The notes beneath the pieces were generated by a model that was not told where the DNA came from, searched no databases, and worked only from the letters and a program-made list of their open reading frames with translations. Positions 16,599-25,205 of a DNA stretch of 64,000 nt are shown here, piece after piece; the first letter of the stretch is position 1; each line of letters begins with the position of its first letter. Location of the stretch: assembly GCF_900176475.1 (NCBI RefSeq), contig NZ_FWXX01000003.1:124001-188000 (forward strand), given 5' to 3'. Source of the stretch: Tropicibacter naphthalenivorans. Lineage in GTDB: Bacteria > Pseudomonadota > Alphaproteobacteria > Rhodobacterales > Rhodobacteraceae. The position numbers and the translations under genes are program-made.

Positions 16599-17500
16599 GC
16601 ACGCGCACCGGCATAAGGCGCGCCGCGCATATCGCGGTGCTGGCGCTGTCGCTGGGGGCGGCGGTGCTGTGGGTGTTGCCTTTGGTGCCTGACGTTTTCG
16701 CAGGCTGGCCGCTGGGCGCTTTGCTGGGGGCTGCGGCGCTGTACCTGCTGGCGCATGGGGTGCGGGCGGTGCGGCTGGCGGTGCTGGCGTCGCGGCTCTT
16801 GGCGATCTCGGGGCGCTCGTCCGCCTTGCTGCATTTCATCACCAGCCCCGCCGCGTTGGTCATTCCCTTCAAACTGGGCGAAGCGCTGCGTCTGCATCAA
16901 CTGTGGTACCTCGGCCAAAGCCTGTCCGGCGCGGTTCTGGTGATCTTGCTGGAAAGGCTGTTCGACGGGGCCATGTTGCTGCTGCTCTTGGCGATTGCCT
17001 ACCTGACTTACGGCACGCTGGGGACGGCAGCGATTGCACTGGCGGCGATCACCTCTTTGGCGGTCATCACGGCGGTTGTGGTCTTTGTCCTTGGTCCCAG
17101 CATCTTTGCCTCGTTGCAACGCTATATGGTGGTGCATCACCGTGACCCGCGCGTGCTGCGCGTTCTGCCGCATATCGACATGATGCGCTGGCTGACCCGC
17201 GACGGCGCGGGGATGTTGCGCGACCAAGGCGGCGTGCTGCTGGTGCTGTCCTTGCTGATCTGGCTGCTCGAAGTCGGCGCGGCCACGGCTCTGCTGTCCG
17301 GCGCGCCGGGGCTGCGGCTGATCGTCGAGGGCATCTTTAGCGCGGGCGGCGCGGGGCCGACGACCGTCTGGATGGCGCTGGGCGTGCTGGCGCTGGTCGC
17401 GGTCTGGCCGCTGGCCCTCTGGCGCTATCAGCCGCGTATCCCTGCGGAACCCTTGCGCTTTCGCCGCGCTGAAAAAGGACGTTTCACCCATGTCGACTGA
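16595..17500 (+). CDS. Lysylphosphatidylglycerol synthase TM-region / flippase-like membrane protein
   Basis: A 301-residue integral membrane protein with about eight hydrophobic segments and the conserved patch ITSPAALVIPFKLGEALRLH near residue 75, typical of the UPF0104/LPG_synthase_TM family. Such proteins often sit in polysaccharide loci, where a lipid or glycolipid flippase role is assumed. The start is a GTG that overlaps the stop of the glycosyltransferase, and the C-terminus overlaps the following gene by 11 bases. No catalytic soluble domain is attached. Confidence 0.78.
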   Translation: MSTRTGIRRAAHIAVLALSLGAAVLWVLPLVPDVFAGWPLGALLGAAALYLLAHGVRAVRLAVLASRLLAISGRSSALLHFITSPAALVIPFKLGEALRLHQLWYLGQSLSGAVLVILLERLFDGAMLLLLLAIAYLTYGTLGTAAIALAAITSLAVITAVVVFVLGPSIFASLQRYMVVHHRDPRVLRVLPHIDMMRWLTRDGAGMLRDQGGVLLVLSLLIWLLEVGAATALLSGAPGLRLIVEGIFSAGGAGPTTVWMALGVLALVAVWPLALWRYQPRIPAEPLRFRRAEKGRFTHVD

Positions 17501-18938
17501 GCTGATCGTGATCCTTGATGACCGCACCCCGCCCAGCGCATCGGTGCGCGCAGCCTTGGGCGAGGTGCGCTTTTCCGACATCCTGCGCCGTCGCCGCACC
17601 ATGCGGGCCGAGCTGACGGACCTCGCGCAGGACGCCGGGGCCGAGGCGGTGGTGCATCTAAGCGATGACGAGCAGCGCGACGCCTTGGTCGCGCGCATCC
17701 GCGACGCGGGCGAAGGGGTGCTATACCTGCGTCTGCCGCTGTGCCTGCCGCCCACGCAGGCCGAGCCCTTGCGCGTCTTGATCCAAAAGGCGCGTTACGC
17801 GCTGGGCACCATGCTCGCCAGCCAGTTGCGCGACGATGAGGCCGCCGCCGTCCTGACCGGCCCCGATGCCATCGCCGTGCTGACCGCCCCCACGCCAGAG
17901 GCTCGCCGCGCCATTCTGCTGGGGATGCGCGACGCGCAGGCCAGCATCACCGACCACGCGCAATTCATCGACATTCGCCAGTCGCGCGGGCTGATGTACT
18001 ACCTTTCCGGCGCGACCGAGCTGCGCCAGTTCAACGCCGCGCACCTCGACGGCACCGTCTTTCACAAGCAATCCGCCGATGTGGCCAAGATGCGCGCCGA
18101 GCACGGCTATTTCCACGTCGCCCCGCCCGAGCTGAAACGCTTTCTGCTGCCAACGTTCGGCTTCTGGGAAAAGGGCGATCAGGCCGGTTACCAGATGGAG
18201 CATCTGGCCATCCCCGACGCCGCCCTGCAATGGGTGCACCACGCCTTTACCCCCGCCGATTTCGACGCGCTGCTGGCGCAGATGTTCGACTTTCTCGGCA
18301 CCCGCCCCGCCGCGCAGCCCGCCCCAGACATGGCCCGCGCGCAGATCCTGGACAAGCTGACCACGCGGATGGAGCGGTTCCTGACCCTGCCGCAGGGCCA
18401 AAGCTTGAACGCCCTGCTGGCGGCCTCCGGCCCCCAAGGCGACCTGCCGCAGATGATGGCGCGCGCCGTGCCGCTGATCGGGCGCGCCTTGCAGCGGACG
18501 CAGCACTTGCCGCAGGTGTTTTCCCACGGCGATCCGTGCTTTTCCAACGTGCTGTATGATCGGCGGATTGGCCTCATGCGCTTGATCGACCCACGCGGGG
18601 CTGTCGCCTTTGACGATGCGCTGATGCACCCTCTGTACGATCTGGCCAAGATCAGCCACTCGGTCCTTGGTGGCTATGACTTCGTCAACAACGGGCTGCA
18701 CCGCGCCTGTCTGGACCGCGACCTGAAACTGCGGCTGGACTGGACGACCCAAGGCCCGCCGGATTGGGCCGGAAGCGCCTTCCGCGCGCATGTGGACAAG
18801 GTCGGGTACGACATCAAGGACGTGCGCGCCATCGAGCTGTCGCTGTTCCTGTCGATGCTGCCGCTGCACAGCGACCACCCCGATAAACTGCTGGGCTTTG
18901 CGTTGATCGCGGGCCGTATCCTGGAGGATCTGGAATGA
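17490..18938 (+). CDS. Phosphotransferase-like protein with unknown N-terminal domain
   Basis: A 482-residue cytoplasmic protein. The C-terminal third has the kinase-like active site of the aminoglycoside/choline phosphotransferase superfamily: HGDPCFSNVLYD with His346 and Asp348, then the metal-binding Asp of RLIDPRG near 367. The first 170 residues (starting TELIVILDD) are not recognisable. It overlaps its neighbours by 11 and 4 bases, so it belongs to the same operon. Together with the next gene it resembles the kinase plus nucleotidyltransferase logic of LicA/LicC or heptose activation, which would supply an activated phosphate-linked substituent for the glycan. Confidence 0.72.
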   Translation: MSTELIVILDDRTPPSASVRAALGEVRFSDILRRRRTMRAELTDLAQDAGAEAVVHLSDDEQRDALVARIRDAGEGVLYLRLPLCLPPTQAEPLRVLIQKARYALGTMLASQLRDDEAAAVLTGPDAIAVLTAPTPEARRAILLGMRDAQASITDHAQFIDIRQSRGLMYYLSGATELRQFNAAHLDGTVFHKQSADVAKMRAEHGYFHVAPPELKRFLLPTFGFWEKGDQAGYQMEHLAIPDAALQWVHHAFTPADFDALLAQMFDFLGTRPAAQPAPDMARAQILDKLTTRMERFLTLPQGQSLNALLAASGPQGDLPQMMARAVPLIGRALQRTQHLPQVFSHGDPCFSNVLYDRRIGLMRLIDPRGAVAFDDALMHPLYDLAKISHSVLGGYDFVNNGLHRACLDRDLKLRLDWTTQGPPDWAGSAFRAHVDKVGYDIKDVRAIELSLFLSMLPLHSDHPDKLLGFALIAGRILEDLE

Positions 18939-19681
18939 AGGGCATCGCCGCGATCACCATGGCGGGCATGGGCAGCCGCTTTACATCGGCAGGCTACACC
19001 GTGCCGAAATACGAAATCGAAGCCTTGGGCCGTCCGCTGTTCGACTGGTCGATGATGGCTATGCAGGCCTATCGCGACGCGGGCTATGCCTTTTGGTTCG
19101 CCGTGCGCAAAGGGACCGGTGCGCCGGAGTATATCCGCAAACGCTGCGCCGTGCTGGGCATCGAGGTGGGCGAGATCATCGAGATCGACGGGCTCACCGA
19201 CGGGCAGGCCACCACCGCGCTCATGCTGCTGGAGACCGCGCCGGACGATGTCCCCATGGCGGTGTTCAACATCGACACCTATGTGACCCCCGGCGCCATG
19301 ACCCCGCCGACCCGCGGCGCAGGGCAGATCCCCTGCTTTCCCGGACCCGGAGAAGGCTGGTCCTTTGCCCGGCTGGATGACGCGGGCCGCGTGGTCGAGC
19401 TGCGCGAAAAGGTCCGCATCTCGGATCATGCCACCGTAGGGCTGTACTGGTTCGACTGCGTTGGGGCGTACCGCGATGCCTACGAACGCTACTTTGCCAC
19501 AGGTGGCGAGGAAAAGGGCGAGCGCTACATCGCGCCGCTGTATAACCAGTTGATCCAAGACGGGGCCGATGTGAGGATCAGCCAACTGGCCTTTGAGGAT
19601 GTGGGGATGCTGGGCACGCCCGACCAACTGGACGATTTCATCGCGAACCCGCCGCCCTCGGCGCGGGCGCTGGCCAAGTGA
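18935..19681 (+). CDS. Sugar-phosphate nucleotidyltransferase-like protein
   Basis: A 248-residue protein with a nucleotidyltransferase fold. The start ITMAGMGSRFTSAGY is a variant of the GxGxR-F-P loop, followed by PKYEIEALGRPLFDW, and FNIDTYV near residue 110 takes the metal-binding aspartate place. The C-terminal part (DVGMLGTPDQLDDFI) is like sugar-1-phosphate uridylyl- or cytidylyltransferases. It overlaps the kinase-like gene (ATGA) and the next membrane protein gene (GTGA). It probably activates the phosphorylated product of the preceding kinase; the nucleotide is not deducible. Confidence 0.78.
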   Translation: MKGIAAITMAGMGSRFTSAGYTVPKYEIEALGRPLFDWSMMAMQAYRDAGYAFWFAVRKGTGAPEYIRKRCAVLGIEVGEIIEIDGLTDGQATTALMLLETAPDDVPMAVFNIDTYVTPGAMTPPTRGAGQIPCFPGPGEGWSFARLDDAGRVVELREKVRISDHATVGLYWFDCVGAYRDAYERYFATGGEEKGERYIAPLYNQLIQDGADVRISQLAFEDVGMLGTPDQLDDFIANPPPSARALAK

Positions 19682-21306
19682 TCCTGCTGTCCACATACGC
19701 CTTGGCGATTCTCTTCGCCGGGTTCGGGGCCTTGGCTTTGTCCGGCGGGCCGCGCAATGGCGCGCCGTTGATCGGGATGGCGGGCTTGGTCGGGGCGGCG
19801 CTGCTGATCGCCGCAAGCTGGCTGATGCCTCTGCTGATCTTCGACCACGAGACCTATCTGGGCGACCTCTGGACCGCCTTCGAGGGGGCGAACAAGGCGG
19901 CGTCTGGCCTCTCGTCGAGCAGCGACTACGTCTCGCCCATCGGGCCTATGTATGACTGGGTGTTCCGCGCCGCTCTGGCCTTGCGGCCTTTGACCGCGAC
20001 GACGGTGCCACTGGCGAGCGCTTTGATGGCCTTGGGTGTGATGATCCTCGGGGTCGCGATCCTCTGGCGGCAGGTCAGCCTCGCGGCTTTGGGGATGGTC
20101 TTGCTGTTGGCGGTGGCCACGGTGGTCAGCCCGCGCGAAGCCGACACGCTCATCGCGCAGACCTCCATGAGCTGGCTTGCGCCCTATAACCGCTGGGCCT
20201 CTGGCCTTGCCGTTGTTCTAACCGTCGCGCTGTGCCTGCCTGCCAAGGGTCGGGGCGTGATCGGCGCGGCGCTGATCGGCGCAGGGATCGCGGGGCTGCT
20301 GCTGCTGAAGATCACCTACGGCGCGGCGCTGCTGGGGCTGGTGGTCATCGCGGTGATCCTGCGGACGCTGACCCTGTGGCACTTGGTGATCCTTGTCACC
20401 GGGCTGGCGGGGGCCTTGGCCGCAGCGGACGCCATGACCGGGCAAATCGCGCCTTACTTGGGCGATCTGCGCAGCGTTGCGGCGCTCGAGGCGAACGGGC
20501 TGCGCCCCATCCAACTGGTGCAGCAACTGGGCGAAGCGGCGCTGTGGGCCGGGGGCGCGATCTTGCTATACGCGGCGCTGTGCGGCGCGACGGGCCAAGC
20601 CATGCGCCTGCGCGCGGTGCTGCTGCTGGTGGTCGCGGCGGCCATGGGATGTGCGATCCTGATGCAGAACCACTGGCTCAGCGAAAGCGCGATCTACGCC
20701 GCGCTGCCGATCATCGCCGCCGAATGGACCAGCCTTTTGCACTCCGAAGACGACAGCCCCGAGATGCCGACGCCCCTTTGGGCCGGGCTGGCCGGGCTGT
20801 GCGTGGCCTTGTCGATGCTCTACCCGATCCGCGACGGCGGCACGGTGCTGGCGCAGGTGGTGCAGGCGCAGCGCTTTGCCCCCGATCCGGCCTTGGCGGG
20901 CACACCGCAGGCGGATTTCCTGCTGCACGAACGCTGGCGCTTTGACCCGACGTCCGGTCCGGCGCAGGACTACACCCGGATGATCGAAGCCTATCAGGCG
21001 CTTGACACCCTTGGCGCGGGGCTGCCGCAGACCGGGACCACGCTGGCGCTGAACTTTTCCAACCCCTTCCCGATGCTGCTGGGCAAACCGTCCCCCAAAC
21101 GCGCGCCGATCTGGCTGCACGAGGGGCGGTCCTTCTCGGCGGACAGCTACATCCCGGCGGAAGAGATGTTCGACGGCGTGGATTTCATCGCCGTCGCGGT
21201 GGGCGAAGGCAGCGGCGAGGCGCTCTGGCAGATCTATCAGCCCTACATCGAGGCGCACTTTGAACGCGTGACCGAGCTTGACGCCTGGATGATCTGGGCG
21301 CGCTAG
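19678..21306 (+). CDS. Multi-pass membrane protein of the glycan locus
   Basis: A 542-residue protein with about ten to twelve membrane segments in the first 400 residues and a soluble C-terminal domain of about 130 residues. The pattern (acidic FDHETYLGDLW in the first large loop near residue 60, later periplasmic domain) is compatible with a GT-C glycosyltransferase, but no family signature is certain. It starts at a GTG overlapping the stop of the nucleotidyltransferase. It ends 3 bases before the convergent HAD gene, leaving no room for an ordinary terminator. Confidence 0.65.
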   Translation: MILLSTYALAILFAGFGALALSGGPRNGAPLIGMAGLVGAALLIAASWLMPLLIFDHETYLGDLWTAFEGANKAASGLSSSSDYVSPIGPMYDWVFRAALALRPLTATTVPLASALMALGVMILGVAILWRQVSLAALGMVLLLAVATVVSPREADTLIAQTSMSWLAPYNRWASGLAVVLTVALCLPAKGRGVIGAALIGAGIAGLLLLKITYGAALLGLVVIAVILRTLTLWHLVILVTGLAGALAAADAMTGQIAPYLGDLRSVAALEANGLRPIQLVQQLGEAALWAGGAILLYAALCGATGQAMRLRAVLLLVVAAAMGCAILMQNHWLSESAIYAALPIIAAEWTSLLHSEDDSPEMPTPLWAGLAGLCVALSMLYPIRDGGTVLAQVVQAQRFAPDPALAGTPQADFLLHERWRFDPTSGPAQDYTRMIEAYQALDTLGAGLPQTGTTLALNFSNPFPMLLGKPSPKRAPIWLHEGRSFSADSYIPAEEMFDGVDFIAVAVGEGSGEALWQIYQPYIEAHFERVTELDAWMIWAR

Positions 21307-21309
21307 GCG

Positions 21310-21678
21310 CTAGTCCATCTTGAGCAGCGCGCGGACTTCCTCGGGCGAGAGCGACGCAAACTCGTCAGGCCGCAAAGCGCGGTCGTCCACATAGAACCCA
21401 TCCGTCCCGCACCACGGCTTGCCGACGAAAATCTCGTCATAGGGAATGTCGTGCTTGGCCAGCCATTCAAGGATCACCGGCACCGTGTGGGCGGTGATCT
21501 TGCCCACGTTGCTTTGATGCGTGCGCATGTTGCGGGCGGTGTGGATGACGATCTCGAAGCCCATCTCTCGGTAAACGCGCAGCTGCGCCACCACGTCTAG
21601 GTTCGGCTGCACCGAGGCGTAGTCCCCCGTCCCCGGCACCGTCAACGTGCCGTCCAGATCCATGATGATCCGCTTCAT
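21310..21678 (-). CDS. HAD-family capsule-biosynthesis-type phosphatase
   Basis: A compact 122-residue HAD hydrolase. Motif I is DLDGTLT (residues 7-13), motif II lies in VIHTARNM, and the acidic motif is YVDDRALRPDEF. Small HAD proteins of this kind occur in capsule loci, where they dephosphorylate a sugar or alditol phosphate. It is on the opposite strand to the glycan genes, meeting them tail to tail. A kinase, a phosphatase and a nucleotidyltransferase in one locus recall the GmhB/HddA/HddC heptose route, but the substrate here is open. Confidence 0.8.
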   Translation of the reverse strand: MKRIIMDLDGTLTVPGTGDYASVQPNLDVVAQLRVYREMGFEIVIHTARNMRTHQSNVGKITAHTVPVILEWLAKHDIPYDEIFVGKPWCGTDGFYVDDRALRPDEFASLSPEEVRALLKMD

Positions 21679-21840
21679 CTGTCACTCCTTTGCGCCCCGC
21701 CCGGATCAGACCCCGCCCGGCCCAAGCCCGCAAGTCTGCCCGTTTCTTTCGCGTAACGCTGTGGCATTCGCGCCCCGCCGCCGCGCGGGGTTGTCAAAAC
21801 CACCCACATGCGGGAAACATCCCCAAAGCCGGAGACACCC

Positions 21841-22305
21841 ATGACCGATCAAAAACACCGCAGCCCGGCCAGTCTGGCCGAGACGGGGCGCACCTTGCCC
21901 ATCTCGCTGCTGCGCGCCCGCGAAGCGGTGATGGATCAGTTCCGGCCCATGCTCAGCGCCCATGACATCACCGAACAGCAATGGCGGGTGCTGCGTGTCC
22001 TGCAAGAGGCGGGCGTCACCGATGCCTCGCACCTCGCGCAGCGGGCCTGCATCCTTGCGCCGTCGCTGACGCGGATGCTCAAGGCGCTGGAGGCGCGCGG
22101 GCTGATCACCACCGGGCGCGACCCGCAGGACCGCCGCCGCTGGATCATCGACCTGACCGAGGCGGGCAAGACCTTTATCGCCGGGATCACGCCGCAAAGC
22201 CGCAAGATCTATGACCAGATCGAAGAGCGCTACGGCGCCGAGCGGCTGAGCCGCCTGCTGGACGAGCTGGAGGCGCTGCAAGCCGCGCTGCCGCATGGCG
22301 GCTGA
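21841..22305 (+). CDS. hpaR: HpaR-type MarR-family regulator
   Basis: A 154-residue winged-helix repressor very close to HpaR, the regulator of homoprotocatechuate degradation: LPISLLRAREAVMDQFRPML near residue 20 and ITEQQWRVLRVLQEAG, then the recognition region LAPSLTRMLKALEARG and the wing DPQDRRRW. A GGAGA site precedes the ATG. No homoprotocatechuate pathway genes are in the window, so its target is not local or it has been recruited elsewhere. It overlaps the TetR gene by 11 bases. Confidence 0.85.
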   Translation: MTDQKHRSPASLAETGRTLPISLLRAREAVMDQFRPMLSAHDITEQQWRVLRVLQEAGVTDASHLAQRACILAPSLTRMLKALEARGLITTGRDPQDRRRWIIDLTEAGKTFIAGITPQSRKIYDQIEERYGAERLSRLLDELEALQAALPHGG

Positions 22306-22951
22306 GACGCCCCGCCGCAAGCGCGACCCCGAGGGCGTCAAGCGCAACATCTTGGCCGTCGCCCATGCCGAATTCGCCGCCAAGGGGCTGTCCGGTGCGC
22401 GGATCGAGGACATCGCCGAGCGCACCAACACCTCCAAGCGGATGATCTATTACTACTTTGGCGACAAAGAGGGGCTGTACCTGCGCGTGCTCGAAGCCGC
22501 CTATCGCACCGTGCGCGCTGGCGAGGCCGAGCTGCCTTTGGACACCCTGCCGCCCATCGAGGCGCTGGAACGGCTGGTCAGCTACACCTTTGACCACCAC
22601 GCCCAGAACCCCGAGTTCGTGCGGCTGGTGATGATCGAGAACATCCACAACGCGGCGTTTATCGCCCGCTCCGAGGTGATCCGGCAGACCAACAAGCCGG
22701 GGATCGACCGGCTGGACGCTTTGCTGGCGCGCGGCGTCGCGGCGGGTGTCTTTCGCCCCGGAATCACCGCGCTGGATCTGCATTGGAAGATCTCGGCGCT
22801 GAGCTTTTACAACGTGTCCAACCGCGCGACGTTCGCCAGCCAATACGGCGCAGAGGTGAACACCCCCGAAGGGCAGGACCGCCTGCGCGCGGGCGTCTGT
22901 GACATGGTCCTTGGCGCTGTGCTGACGCCGCAAGCGTGGGCGGCGCGTTAA
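22295..22951 (+). CDS. TetR-family transcriptional regulator
   Basis: A 218-residue regulator. The N-terminal helix-turn-helix is clear (FAAKGLSGARIEDIAERTNT followed by SKRMIYYYFGDKEGLY), and a C-terminal ligand domain of the TetR_C type with GQDRLRAGVCDMVLGA follows. It is expressed with hpaR and ends 3 bases before... the convergent CoA-transferase gene, whose stop it overlaps by 4 bases. The convergent acyl-CoA genes are natural candidates for its regulon, though their promoter is 2.2 kb away. Confidence 0.88.
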   Translation: MAAETPRRKRDPEGVKRNILAVAHAEFAAKGLSGARIEDIAERTNTSKRMIYYYFGDKEGLYLRVLEAAYRTVRAGEAELPLDTLPPIEALERLVSYTFDHHAQNPEFVRLVMIENIHNAAFIARSEVIRQTNKPGIDRLDALLARGVAAGVFRPGITALDLHWKISALSFYNVSNRATFASQYGAEVNTPEGQDRLRAGVCDMVLGAVLTPQAWAAR

Positions 22952-24036
22952 AGCGGTTTCAGCGCGGGCACCGGCCCGAATTCAGGCTCTGACCCGTCGA
23001 AAATCGCCCCCGGCGCGGGGAAGCTGACCGGGCCGTTCGGGCTGTCGACCGTGACGCGGCGCAGGTGCGGATGCGCGCTGAGACCCGCCATGTCGTTGAC
23101 GGTGGCAAAGGCGATGTTGGCCTTGGCCAGCGCACCCGTCGCCTGTTGCAGGCTGAGCCGCGCAAAGGCCTCGCCCACCCGCGCATCGGTGCGGTCTCGG
23201 TTTTCCACGCGCGCGAGGTTGGTGGCAAACTCGGGATCGGTGCCAAGCGCTTCATCCCCGATGAAGTCCCGCGCCAGCACCCGCCATTCGCGGTCGCTCT
23301 GAATAGAGATCAAGACCTGCGCGCCGTCCTGCGTGGTGAACACGCCATAGGGCGCAATCGACGGATGGGCGAGACCGACACGGCGCGGCGTCTGCCCGCC
23401 TTCGTGGCCCAGCAGCGGCACGGTAAGCCACTCGGCGATCACGTCGAACATCGACACGGTGATGTCCGCGCCCTGCCCGGTGATGCCCCGGCGAATGAGC
23501 GCCTCGAGGATGGCGGCGTGGGCGGTGGCCCCGGTGGCGATGTCCACGACGGAAACGCCAACGCGCGACGGTTCGGACGGCCCGCCGGTGATCGAACATA
23601 GACCCGATTCCGCCTGAATCAGCAGATCATAGGCTTTGCGGTCGGCCATCGGCCCCGCCGTCCCATAGCCGGAAATCGAGCAGGTGATGAGGCGCGGATT
23701 GGCCTTGCGCAGCTCTGCCGGATCGAACCCCAGCTTGGCCAAAGCGCCCGGTTTGAGGTTCTGGATCAGCACGTCGGCCTCTTCGAGCAACGCGGCCAAA
23801 GCCGCCTTGCCCGCCTCGGCAGACAGATCCAGCGTCACGGTTTCCTTGCCCCGGTTCAGCCAGACGAAATAGCTTGATTGCCCCTGCGCCACCGCGTCAT
23901 AGCCACGGGCGAAGTCCCCCTCGGGGCGTTCGATCTTGACCACCCGCGCGCCCGCGTCCGCCAACCTTGCGCTGCAAAACGGCGCGGCGACCGCCTGTTC
24001 CACGGCAATGACCGTCAGCCCCTCCAAAGCCTTCAT
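22948..24036 (-). CDS. CaiB/BaiF family CoA-transferase
   Basis: A 362-residue class III CoA-transferase that moves CoA between carboxylic acids. It starts with LEGLTVIAVEQAVAAPFCSARLADAGARVVKIE, the family N-terminus, here split by positions 5-35, and has the catalytic aspartate in KAYDLLIQAESGL near residue 145. Typical RPEGDFARGYD and SISGYGTAGP patches are present. Its ATG shares one base with the stop of the acyl-CoA dehydrogenase. Substrates such as short-chain dicarboxylates are possible. Confidence 0.92.
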   Translation of the reverse strand: MKALEGLTVIAVEQAVAAPFCSARLADAGARVVKIERPEGDFARGYDAVAQGQSSYFVWLNRGKETVTLDLSAEAGKAALAALLEEADVLIQNLKPGALAKLGFDPAELRKANPRLITCSISGYGTAGPMADRKAYDLLIQAESGLCSITGGPSEPSRVGVSVVDIATGATAHAAILEALIRRGITGQGADITVSMFDVIAEWLTVPLLGHEGGQTPRRVGLAHPSIAPYGVFTTQDGAQVLISIQSDREWRVLARDFIGDEALGTDPEFATNLARVENRDRTDARVGEAFARLSLQQATGALAKANIAFATVNDMAGLSAHPHLRRVTVDSPNGPVSFPAPGAIFDGSEPEFGPVPALKPL

Positions 24037-25187
24037 CAGAACGACCTCGGCATCCCGAGCACATGCTCGGCGACGTAGGACAGGATCAGGTTGGTCGAGA
24101 TCGGCGCGACTTGGTACAGGCGCGTCTCGCGGAACTTGCGTTCCACGTCGTATTCGCAGGCAAAGCCGAAGCCACCGTGGAACTGCAAACAGGCGTTGGC
24201 CGCTTCCCAGCTGGCCTTGGCCGCCAGCATCTTGGCCATGTTCGCCTCGGCGCCGCAGGGCTGGCCCGCGTCATACAGGCGGCACGCCTCGTAGCGCATG
24301 AGATCGGCGGCGCGCACCTCGATATAGGCTTCGGCGATGGGGAACTGCACGCCCTGGTTCTGCCCGATGGGGCGGCCAAAGACCTCGCGTTCGGACACAT
24401 AAGCCGTCACCTTGTCGGTGAACCAATAGCCGTCGCCAATGCACTCGGCGGCGATCAAGGCGCGCTCGGCGTTCAGCCCCGTCAGGATGTATTTAAAGCC
24501 CTTGCCCTCTTCGCCGATCAGGTTTTCCTGCGGGATTTCAAGGTTGTCAAAGAACAGCTCGTTGGTCTCGTGGTTGACCATATTGGCGATGGGCTTGACG
24601 GTCATGCCGCTTTGCATCGCCTCCTTGATGTCCACCAGAAAGATCGACAGCCCCTCGGATTTCTTGGTGCACTCGGCCAAGGGCGTCGTCCGCGCCAGCA
24701 GGATCATCAGGTCGGAATGCTGCACCCGGCTGATCCAGACCTTTTGCCCGTTGATGACGTATTTGTCGCCGCGTTTGACGGCGGTGGTTTTCAGCTGCGT
24801 GGTGTCGGTGCCGGTGGTCGGCTCTGTCACGCCCATGGATTGCAGGCGCAGCTCGCCGCTGGCCAGCTTGGGGAGGATGCGGGCGCGCTGTTCGTCGGAG
24901 CCGTGCCGCACCAGCGTGTTCATATTGTACATCTGCCCGTGGCACGCGCCCGAATTGCCACCCGCGCGGTTGATTTCCTCCATGATGACCGACGCTTCGA
25001 GCAGCCCAAGGCCAGAGCCGCCGTATTCCTCGGGGATCAGCGCCGCCATCCAGCCCTCGCGGGTCAGCGCGTCAACGAAGGCTTCGGGGTAGGCGCGGTC
25101 TTCGTCGACCTTGCGGTGGTATTCGTCGGGGAATTGCGCACAGAGCGCGCGGATGCCGTCGCGGATGTCTTGGAAATCGGTCTGCAT
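24036..25187 (-). CDS. Acyl-CoA dehydrogenase family protein
   Basis: A 383-residue FAD enzyme that would desaturate an acyl-CoA at C2-C3. FAD and substrate motifs are visible: MGVTEPTTGTDTT (residues 118-130) and YVINGQKVWISR. The usual C-terminal catalytic Glu of EGTSEI is replaced by APISTN, but Glu241 in GLNAERALIAAE matches the position used by isovaleryl-CoA-type enzymes. It lies directly upstream of the CoA-transferase and is probably co-transcribed with it and with the methyltransferase 18 bases upstream. Confidence 0.9.
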   Translation of the reverse strand: MQTDFQDIRDGIRALCAQFPDEYHRKVDEDRAYPEAFVDALTREGWMAALIPEEYGGSGLGLLEASVIMEEINRAGGNSGACHGQMYNMNTLVRHGSDEQRARILPKLASGELRLQSMGVTEPTTGTDTTQLKTTAVKRGDKYVINGQKVWISRVQHSDLMILLARTTPLAECTKKSEGLSIFLVDIKEAMQSGMTVKPIANMVNHETNELFFDNLEIPQENLIGEEGKGFKYILTGLNAERALIAAECIGDGYWFTDKVTAYVSEREVFGRPIGQNQGVQFPIAEAYIEVRAADLMRYEACRLYDAGQPCGAEANMAKMLAAKASWEAANACLQFHGGFGFACEYDVERKFRETRLYQVAPISTNLILSYVAEHVLGMPRSF

Positions 25188-25205
25188 GGGCGGCTCCTGA
25201 GTGGT

